A DNA stretch of 41,007 nucleotides. Source: Salaquimonas sp. (GTDB lineage Bacteria; Pseudomonadota; Alphaproteobacteria; Rhizobiales; Rhizobiaceae). The position numbers and the translations under genes are program-made. Under the pieces are notes generated by a model, which worked only from the letters and a program-made list of their open reading frames with translations, ran no database searches and was not told the origin of the DNA. Numbering within the stretch: the stretch's first letter is position 1; each line of letters opens with the position of its first letter. Below are positions 35,287-41,007 of this stretch, in pieces. The stretch covers positions 1-41,007 of the forward strand of contig JANQQM010000205.1 of assembly GCA_028289365.1 (NCBI GenBank). Direction: 5' to 3'.

Positions 35287-36615
35287 TTACTGCGGCAGCG
35301 TGTTGTTGGCGCGCAAAACATCGCCGACAAGGTATAGCGAGCCGCTAATCAAGATACGCGCAGGTTCTCCGTTCGCCAATAATCCGGTCACCGCTTCAAG
35401 CGCATCTGCGACCGAAAGGCATGTCGAAGCCGGCAGGCCTGCCGAGTTTACGATTTCGGTCAATTGACGCGGTTCGATACCGGCATCGGTTCCGGGTACC
35501 GGCACGGTGAACACGCGTTCGGCGATCCCTTCAAAAGACTGGAAATAGCCTTTAGGATCCTTGGTATTCAGCATGCCGGCAATCAGGAAAACTGGCATCG
35601 GGGCGCGTTCGTCGAGATCTGCCAGGAAATGCGAAATGACCATGCCGGCGCCGGGATTATGACCGCCATCTATCCATATTTCCACCGGCGATCCGCTCGC
35701 CTTGGCCAGGTGACGTTGCAGATCTCCCGGTTTCAAGCGCTCCATCCGGCCAGGCCAATGCACGGTTTCCATCGCCTGTTCAAACGCGTTCTCCGAAATG
35801 TCGAACTCGGAAATACGCAAGGCTGCAATCGCGCTCGCCGCATTGGCCAACTGATGCGCACCTGAAAGACGGGGTAAGGGCAGGTCGAGGAGACCAACCT
35901 CGTCCTGATATACAAATCTGCCGCTTTGTTCGAAAAAGGTAAAATCCTGTCCTGCGACAAAGGCAGGCGAACTACGCGAAAGGGCTGCTTCTTCAAGTAC
36001 TGCCTGAACGATATCAACCTGCGGACCAATGACGACATCACATTCCGGCTTGATTATGCCCGCCTTTTCGGCGGCAATCAGTTCAAGTCGATCGCCGAGG
36101 TAGGATTGGTGATCCAGTGCGATGTTGGTGATGATGCTGGCCTTCGGTTTCGCGATGACATTGGTCGCATCAAAGCGTCCGCCAAGACCGGTTTCGATTA
36201 GGCAGCATTGAGCCGGATGTTCGGAAAACAGCAGGAACATGGCTGCGGTCAAAATCTCGAAAATTGTAATCGGCGCATCGCCATTGGCTTGGGTGACACG
36301 CTCGACCGCCGCTTCAAGTGCCGCGTCGGATACCAAAGTTCCGCCGGCAGGAGAACCGATCCGAAACCGCTCGTTCCAACTGACCAGATGCGGCGAGGTA
36401 TGGACATGCACTGCATAGCCCGCCGCCTCAAGCATGGCGCGGCAAAATGCGATCGTAGACCCTTTGCCATTGGTGCCGGCAACATGGATCGTCGGCGGAA
36501 TCTTCAGATGCGGATCATCAAGCCTGGCCAATACCGACCTGATACGATCCAGCGACAGATCATATCCCTTGGGGTGTATTGTCGAGAGATTTTCGATCAG
36601 CGCATCAGCAGTCAT
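35287..36615 (-). CDS. folC: Bifunctional folylpolyglutamate synthase/dihydrofolate synthase
   Basis: Mur-ligase-like enzyme of 442 residues that adds glutamate to dihydropteroate and to reduced folates. The P-loop is HVAGTNGKGSTIAF (about 45-58). The folate-binding/omega-loop region HTSPHLVSWNERFRI follows at about 75-90, then TNIALDHQSYLG with the metal/Lys-carbamate neighbourhood, and the ADP-ribose-side motif IWIDGGHNPGAG near residue 315. It is the last gene of the trpF-trpB-trpA-accD-folC row and starts 43 bases after accD, so it is probably in that operon. Confidence 0.95.
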   Translation of the reverse strand: MTADALIENLSTIHPKGYDLSLDRIRSVLARLDDPHLKIPPTIHVAGTNGKGSTIAFCRAMLEAAGYAVHVHTSPHLVSWNERFRIGSPAGGTLVSDAALEAAVERVTQANGDAPITIFEILTAAMFLLFSEHPAQCCLIETGLGGRFDATNVIAKPKASIITNIALDHQSYLGDRLELIAAEKAGIIKPECDVVIGPQVDIVQAVLEEAALSRSSPAFVAGQDFTFFEQSGRFVYQDEVGLLDLPLPRLSGAHQLANAASAIAALRISEFDISENAFEQAMETVHWPGRMERLKPGDLQRHLAKASGSPVEIWIDGGHNPGAGMVISHFLADLDERAPMPVFLIAGMLNTKDPKGYFQSFEGIAERVFTVPVPGTDAGIEPRQLTEIVNSAGLPASTCLSVADALEAVTGLLANGEPARILISGSLYLVGDVLRANNTLPQ

Positions 36616-36658
36616 TTACCGTGTCCAATCAGGAATGATGCAGCCGAACAGGCGCGTC

Positions 36659-37606
36659 TCAGGCAGACACGGATGCTTGCTGTTCAGAAAGTTCAGCGGG
36701 GGGTGATTGATCTCCTGAAGAGCCTGAAGGATCATGGCCAAGGAGGATGGGTTCCGGTTTCTTGTGAATCAATATCGCAATCAAACGATTGATCGTTTCC
36801 TTCAATTCCTTGCGATGAACAACCATGTCGACCATGCCATGTTCCAGCAGATATTCCGCCGTCTGGAAATCTTCTGGCAGTTTTTCACGAATGGTCTGTT
36901 CGATCACCCGGCGGCCGGCAAAACCGATCACCGCACCTGGTTCGGCAATGTGGACATCGCCCAGCATGGCGTAGGAGGCGGAAACGCCACCGGTAGTCGG
37001 ATTTGTGAGTACCACGATATAGGGGCAACCTGCTTCCTTGAGCAATTCGACCGCCACGGTGGTGCGCGGCAATTGCATCAATGACAAGATGCCTTCCTGC
37101 ATCCGTGCACCGCCGGAAGCAGCAAACAGGACCACCGGCAGTTTGTCATTGGTGGCAATTTCCATTGCCTTGATAATCATCTCTCCGGCGGCCAAGCCGA
37201 GGGAACCGCCGATGAAACGCATATCGTGCACGATAGCGACCATCTCGATGCCGCCCGACTTTCCACGAGCGGCAAGGATGGAATCGTCCATTTCCGTATT
37301 TCGGCGATGCTCCTTGAGCTTGTCGGCATATTTGGTCTTGTCGCGGAATTTCAACGGATCAGCAGCGACTTCCGGCTGTTCGATCTGCTCATATTCGCCG
37401 TCGTCAAAAAAGTACTCCAGGCGCTCAACCGCGGTAATGCGCATGTGATAGTCGGAGGCAGGAATCACCCCCATATTCGCGACCAGATCCTTGTGGAAAA
37501 CCATTTCTCCGGTCTCGGGACATTTCACCCAGAGGTTTTCCGGCATGTCCTTACGTTGCAGGAGGCTCGAAATCTTTGGTCGAACGTAGTTGGTAATCCA
37601 GTTCAT
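36659..37606 (-). CDS. accD: Acetyl-CoA carboxylase carboxyltransferase subunit beta
   Basis: Beta subunit (315 residues) of the carboxyltransferase that makes malonyl-CoA for fatty-acid synthesis with AccA. The crotonase-type core is clear: [53 protein letters not shown] and [18 protein letters not shown]. The N-terminal zinc ribbon normally has four Cys. Only C29 remains (KCPETGEM); the other three positions are T32, I48 and S51, so zinc is probably not bound. I recall the same loss in rhizobial AccD. The C-terminus is a Pro/Ser-rich tail. It lies between trpA and folC on the same strand. Confidence 0.95.
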   Translation of the reverse strand: MNWITNYVRPKISSLLQRKDMPENLWVKCPETGEMVFHKDLVANMGVIPASDYHMRITAVERLEYFFDDGEYEQIEQPEVAADPLKFRDKTKYADKLKEHRRNTEMDDSILAARGKSGGIEMVAIVHDMRFIGGSLGLAAGEMIIKAMEIATNDKLPVVLFAASGGARMQEGILSLMQLPRTTVAVELLKEAGCPYIVVLTNPTTGGVSASYAMLGDVHIAEPGAVIGFAGRRVIEQTIREKLPEDFQTAEYLLEHGMVDMVVHRKELKETINRLIAILIHKKPEPILLGHDPSGSSGDQSPPAELSEQQASVSA

Positions 37607-37711
37607 TTTCCGGTGAATCCCTTAGTTTCAAAAGCGGGACGGCAATGTGCCGCCGAATATGCAATCAGACTCAGTAAACTAGTCAAAAGGTATGGCCAAA
37701 ACAGGCCCGGT

Positions 37712-38563
37712 TCAAGCTGCCGGCAAATGCGAAACCTGATGAACTCCCTGTGCAAGCTGCCGGACCAGGCCGGTAACAGCATCCACGGTTTCTCCAGTTG
37801 CCTTGCCTTCGCCATCCAGGCTCTTGGCAATGGCGGTAACCAGGGCGGATCCAACCACAACGCCATTGGCTACTTCGCCAATGGCTCGCGCCTGTTCGGC
37901 GGTCTTGACTCCAAAGCCGACTGCTACCGGCAGGCTTGTCGCCGATTTGATGCGTGCAACGGATGCACCAACGAGTGCTGGATCAGGTGCAGCCGCGCCG
38001 GTAATCCCGGTAATCGAGACGTAGTAGACAAAGCCGGAAGTATTCTGGAGAACCCTTGGCAGGCGCTTTTCATCGGTGGTGGGAGCAGCCAAGCGGATGA
38101 AGTTTATGCCATATTCCATTGCCGGAATGCACAATTCCTCGTCGGCCTCGGGCGGCAGATCAACGATGATCAAGCCGTCGACACCGGCATTGGCCGCTTC
38201 TTCCAGGAACCGCTCATTGCCATAGATGTAGATCGGATTGTAATAGCCCATCAAGATAATCGGCGTGTCATTGTCACCTTTTCGAAACTCACGAACCATG
38301 CCAAGTGTCTTGGCCATGGTTTGACCGCTTTCAAGCGCGCGTTGACCGGCGAGTTGGATGGCTGGTCCGTCTGCCATGGGGTCGGAGAACGGCATTCCCA
38401 ACTCTATTAGGTCGGCACCTGCTTCCGGCAGCGATTTCAGGATTTCAAGCGAGGTATCGAGATCAGGATCGCCGGCGGTGACAAAGGTAACGAGTGCCGG
38501 GCGCCCGGCTTCCTGGAGATCGGCGAAACGGGTGTCGATGCGCGTCTGCTTTTTGCTACTCAT
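37712..38563 (-). CDS. trpA: Tryptophan synthase alpha chain
   Basis: TIM-barrel subunit of 283 residues that cleaves indole-3-glycerol phosphate to indole and glyceraldehyde-3-phosphate. The catalytic Glu lies in [16 protein letters not shown], and the catalytic Asp should be in [10 protein letters not shown]. The phosphate-binding region [12 protein letters not shown] is typical. The ATG at 38563 ([13 protein letters not shown]) is chosen because it follows the trpB stop by 10 bases and an AGGA element lies about 11 bases before it; an ATG 27 bases upstream overlaps trpB. A 105-base gap separates it from accD. Confidence 0.96.
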   Translation of the reverse strand: MSSKKQTRIDTRFADLQEAGRPALVTFVTAGDPDLDTSLEILKSLPEAGADLIELGMPFSDPMADGPAIQLAGQRALESGQTMAKTLGMVREFRKGDNDTPIILMGYYNPIYIYGNERFLEEAANAGVDGLIIVDLPPEADEELCIPAMEYGINFIRLAAPTTDEKRLPRVLQNTSGFVYYVSITGITGAAAPDPALVGASVARIKSATSLPVAVGFGVKTAEQARAIGEVANGVVVGSALVTAIAKSLDGEGKATGETVDAVTGLVRQLAQGVHQVSHLPAA

Positions 38564-38573
38564 ACAATCGATC

Positions 38574-39866
38574 CTACATATCGAAGCCAAGGTGCTTGGA
38601 TACAGCGAAGACGTCCTTGTCGCCGCGTCCGCACAAATTCATTACGATAATCTCGTCCTTGCCCATTTTCGGGGCGCGTTTGACCAATTCGGCAAGCGCA
38701 TGGGAGGGTTCAAGTGCGGGAATAATCCCCTCGATGCGGCACAGAAGCTGAAATGCCTCCAGCGCCTCGTCGTCCATGATGGGGACATATTCAACCCGGC
38801 CGGTATCCTTCAACCAGGAATGTTCCGGTCCGATGCCCGGATAGTCGAGACCTGCGGAGATCGAATGACCTTCCTTGATCTGTCCATCGCCGTCCTGCAA
38901 CAAGAACGTGCGATTGCCGTGCAGGACGCCCGGAGAACCGGCCGTCAATGACGCGCAATGTTCCTCGCCCTCCAATCCGTGGCCACCGGCTTCGACCCCG
39001 ACAATGGCGACATCCTTGTCGTCAAGGAAGGGATGAAACAGGCCGATGGCATTGGATCCGCCGCCAACGCAGGCGATCAGCATGTCGGGCAAACGCCCTT
39101 CGGCTTCCATCAGTTGGGATTTGACCTCACGGCCGATGACCGACTGAAAATCGCGGACCAGTTCCGGATAGGGATGCGGGCCGGCTGCAGTACCGATCAG
39201 ATAGTAGGTATCTTCAACATTGGTGACCCAATCACGCAATGCCTCGTTCATGGCGTCCTTCAGCGTACCGGCACCGGCCGTTACCGGAACGATTTCGGCA
39301 CCCAGCAATTTCATGCGAAAGACGTTTGGTGACTGACGTTCGACATCGGTTTTGCCCATATATACTACGCAGGGGTAGCCAAAACGCGCAGCAACCGTTG
39401 CTGCAGCCACGCCATGCTGGCCAGCACCGGTCTCGGCAATAATGCGGGTTTTGCCCATGCGCTTGGCGAGCATGATCTGACCGAGACAATTATTGATCTT
39501 GTGGCTTCCGGTATGATTGAGCTCATCCCGCTTGAAGTAGATTTTCGCTCCGCCCAGATGATTCGTCAGCCGCTCGGCATAATATAGGGGCGAGGGCCTG
39601 CCGGTGTAATGCTTGTTTAGCTGTTGCAGATCCGCGTGAAACTCGGGATCGTTTTTTGCATCATTATAGGCCTGCTCAAGATCCAGAATCAGCGGCATGA
39701 GCGTTTCGGCAACATAGCGACCACCGAAAATACCAAAATGACCTTCTTCGTCCGGGCCAATCTTGTAGGAATTGGGTTCTATAGGCTTTGTCACGCTTCC
39801 TGCCTTTTCTTCTGGGTTTTCAGCATTGGTCGGCGGTTCTTCGACAACTGCTCCGAATGGGTTCAT
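38574..39866 (-). CDS. trpB: Tryptophan synthase beta chain
   Basis: PLP enzyme that joins indole (channelled from TrpA) with serine to give tryptophan. The Schiff-base lysine is K123 in [20 protein letters not shown] and the phosphate-cup GGGSNAIG are also present. With the ATG at 39866 the protein has 430 residues and an acidic 25-residue N-terminal extension, and the start overlaps the trpF stop as ATGA (39863-39866). A GTG at 39794 with AGGAAGC ahead would give 406 residues, the more usual length. The choice between the two is open. Confidence 0.95.
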   Translation of the reverse strand: MNPFGAVVEEPPTNAENPEEKAGSVTKPIEPNSYKIGPDEEGHFGIFGGRYVAETLMPLILDLEQAYNDAKNDPEFHADLQQLNKHYTGRPSPLYYAERLTNHLGGAKIYFKRDELNHTGSHKINNCLGQIMLAKRMGKTRIIAETGAGQHGVAAATVAARFGYPCVVYMGKTDVERQSPNVFRMKLLGAEIVPVTAGAGTLKDAMNEALRDWVTNVEDTYYLIGTAAGPHPYPELVRDFQSVIGREVKSQLMEAEGRLPDMLIACVGGGSNAIGLFHPFLDDKDVAIVGVEAGGHGLEGEEHCASLTAGSPGVLHGNRTFLLQDGDGQIKEGHSISAGLDYPGIGPEHSWLKDTGRVEYVPIMDDEALEAFQLLCRIEGIIPALEPSHALAELVKRAPKMGKDEIIVMNLCGRGDKDVFAVSKHLGFDM

Positions 39867-40525
39867 GCAGCCTTGTTATTGGCCAATTGCCGTACCTTGT
39901 CGAGAAATTCCGTAATCTGCCGGTTATCCTTGATGCCGGGTGCAGTTTCAACACCGGATGACACATCAAGTCCGCCAGCATTCGACAATTTAAGGGCATC
40001 TTCCACATTATCAATGTTTATGCCACCGGAAAGCATGTAGGAGATCTCCCGGTCAAGGGAATCTAGGATTGACCAGTCAAATGCGACGCCATTTCCACCT
40101 GGCAAATCGGAACCGGCCGGTGGTTTGGCATCAAGCAGCAATTTGTCTGCGACATTCAACCAAGGCGTGATTTTCTTAAGATCATCGGATTCCCGGATGG
40201 CAAAGGCCTTCATTACCGGGATCTTGTACTTTTGCTTCAGCGCGCGCACCCGTTCCGGCGTTTCCTTTCCGTGAAGCTGCAAAATGCCGGGATTAATCGC
40301 CGCGACGATCTCGTCGAGAAAATCATCATCGGCATCAACGGTAACCGCAACGATTACCGCTTCATCGCCGATACCAGCAGCTAGTTCGGCTGCCGCCTGC
40401 GGTGTGACATTGCGCGGGCTTTTCTCAAAGAAAATGAAGCCCAAATGGGTCGCGCCGCCGGATAAAGCTGCTTTGATGCTTTCAGGCGTCGACAAGCCAC
40501 ATATTTTGACGTCAAGTCCGGACAT
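39863..40525 (-). CDS. trpF: Phosphoribosylanthranilate isomerase
   Basis: TIM-barrel enzyme of 220 residues that converts N-phosphoribosyl-anthranilate into its ribulose form, the third step of tryptophan synthesis. The start [12 protein letters not shown] holds the catalytic Cys (C9), LDAKPPAG contains the catalytic Asp, and the phosphate site is [11 protein letters not shown] with LDVSSGVE near the end. First gene of the trpF-trpB-trpA set, coupled to trpB by an ATGA overlap. The remaining trp genes (trpE, G, D, C) are not here, as is usual for rhizobia. Confidence 0.96.
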   Translation of the reverse strand: MSGLDVKICGLSTPESIKAALSGGATHLGFIFFEKSPRNVTPQAAAELAAGIGDEAVIVAVTVDADDDFLDEIVAAINPGILQLHGKETPERVRALKQKYKIPVMKAFAIRESDDLKKITPWLNVADKLLLDAKPPAGSDLPGGNGVAFDWSILDSLDREISYMLSGGINIDNVEDALKLSNAGGLDVSSGVETAPGIKDNRQITEFLDKVRQLANNKAA

Positions 40526-40617
40526 TTCTCTTCTTTGTTGCGATGTCTGTTTCTGGAGATGTAGGTGCCAGAAATCTTTTCAAGAGTCTATCTTTTGGCG
40601 AATGCGGCCAAACGTGC

Positions 40618-41007
40618 TCAGGGCAGGGATACCGCATGCAAGGCAGCACCATTTTTCCGAAGCCAAGCCTTGTGCCGCTCCATTTCCGGGCAAAGCTTGC
40701 GGACCAGGTCCCAAAATGCCCTTCCGTGATTCATTTCACGCAGATGGGCGACTTCATGGGCGGCCAGATAATCAAGCACTTCGGGCGGCGCCATCACAAT
40801 CCGCCAAGAAAAGGATAGCGTTCTGGTGGTCGAGCAGGACCCCCACCGGCTGGCTGTATCGGTTATACGAATTGCACGCGGCCTCACCCCGACGGTTGCG
40901 GCATGCAGATTGACGGCCTCGTCCAGACGCGATCTGGCCTGCCTTTTCATGAATGCCAGCAGTTTACGGCCGCGCGAAGCGCCCTCGCCCGGGATTTTCA
41001 GGACCGG
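40618..41007 (-). CDS. M48/YgjP-type metal-dependent hydrolase, N-terminus outside window
   Basis: C-terminal 129 residues of a zinc metallopeptidase-like protein of the YgjP/SprT-like (DUF45) family. The frame is open through the right edge. The zinc motif HEVAHL is visible and is followed by the third ligand His in MNHGRAFWDLV. Before it comes the family-typical ITDTASRWGSCSTTRTLSFSWRIVMAP. Function is not well established; members are predicted metal-dependent hydrolases. It precedes trpF by 92 bases on the same strand and may be transcribed with it. Confidence 0.88.
   Translation of the reverse strand, partial: PVLKIPGEGASRGRKLLAFMKRQARSRLDEAVNLHAATVGVRPRAIRITDTASRWGSCSTTRTLSFSWRIVMAPPEVLDYLAAHEVAHLREMNHGRAFWDLVRKLCPEMERHKAWLRKNGAALHAVSLP

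Noticed and set aside
37640-37665. GC-rich hairpin between trpA and accD as an operon break
   Set aside because: The stem is imperfect and the T-stretch is displaced; the gap alone does not show that accD is separately transcribed.
37226-38410. Open frame of 394 codons antisense to accD and trpA
   Set aside because: It spans two real genes and their gap on the opposite strand and has no recognisable domain.

Overview
The window looks like a chromosomal segment of an alphaproteobacterium of the Hyphomicrobiales (Rhizobiales). The main reason is gene content and order: pckA, chvI-chvG, hprK-manX-ptsH, ahcY, divL, tsaE, murU, addB-addA, trxA, folC, accD, trpA-trpB-trpF is a block I know from rhizobia and their relatives. 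Several proteins also carry order-typical traits: a DivL with Tyr in place of the kinase His, a short HprK, and an AccD that has lost zinc ligands. Base composition judged by eye is moderate (roughly 53-56% G+C). I cannot name the genus.

Region by region. (1) 1-3240: accessory DNA with a DNA methyltransferase cut by the left edge and an Mrr-type restriction endonuclease 3 bases behind it, ending at a tRNA-Arg(CCG) whose 3' end faces this module. (2) 3387-8844, all minus strand: omega-amino acid/diamine aminotransferase, DUF427 protein, DNA polymerase I, OsmC-family protein. (3) 8845-9245: non-coding, with two strong inverted repeats. (4) 9246-16607: M20 dipeptidase (+), membrane acyltransferase (-), class A penicillin-binding protein (+), LysM/BON protein (-), PEP carboxykinase (-). 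(5) 17026-22772, plus strand: ChvI/ChvG two-component system, the regulatory PTS trio HprK / EIIA-Man / HPr, and S-adenosylhomocysteine hydrolase. (6) 22981-34781, plus strand: DivL, a TsaE-AmgK fusion, MurU, AddB and AddA. (7) 34903-35223: thioredoxin, with a terminator shared with the convergent folC. (8) 35287-41007, minus strand: trpF-trpB-trpA-accD-folC, preceded by an M48-type metallopeptidase cut by the right edge.

How the genes fit together. ChvGI, the penicillin-binding protein, AmgK-MurU (muropeptide sugar salvage) and LysM all concern the envelope. HprK-EIIA-HPr beside ChvGI and pckA links carbon status to regulation. DivL belongs to the CtrA cell-cycle circuit, and a perfect CtrA-type box lies upstream of the penicillin-binding protein. 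AddAB repairs double-strand breaks. No insertion sequence, prophage, CRISPR array or rRNA was seen. The most interesting non-genic signals are an 18-base motif shared (17/18) between the upstream regions of the penicillin-binding protein and chvG, a 9-base TTAA periodicity between pckA and chvI, and an operator-like palindrome at the expected transcription start of ahcY.
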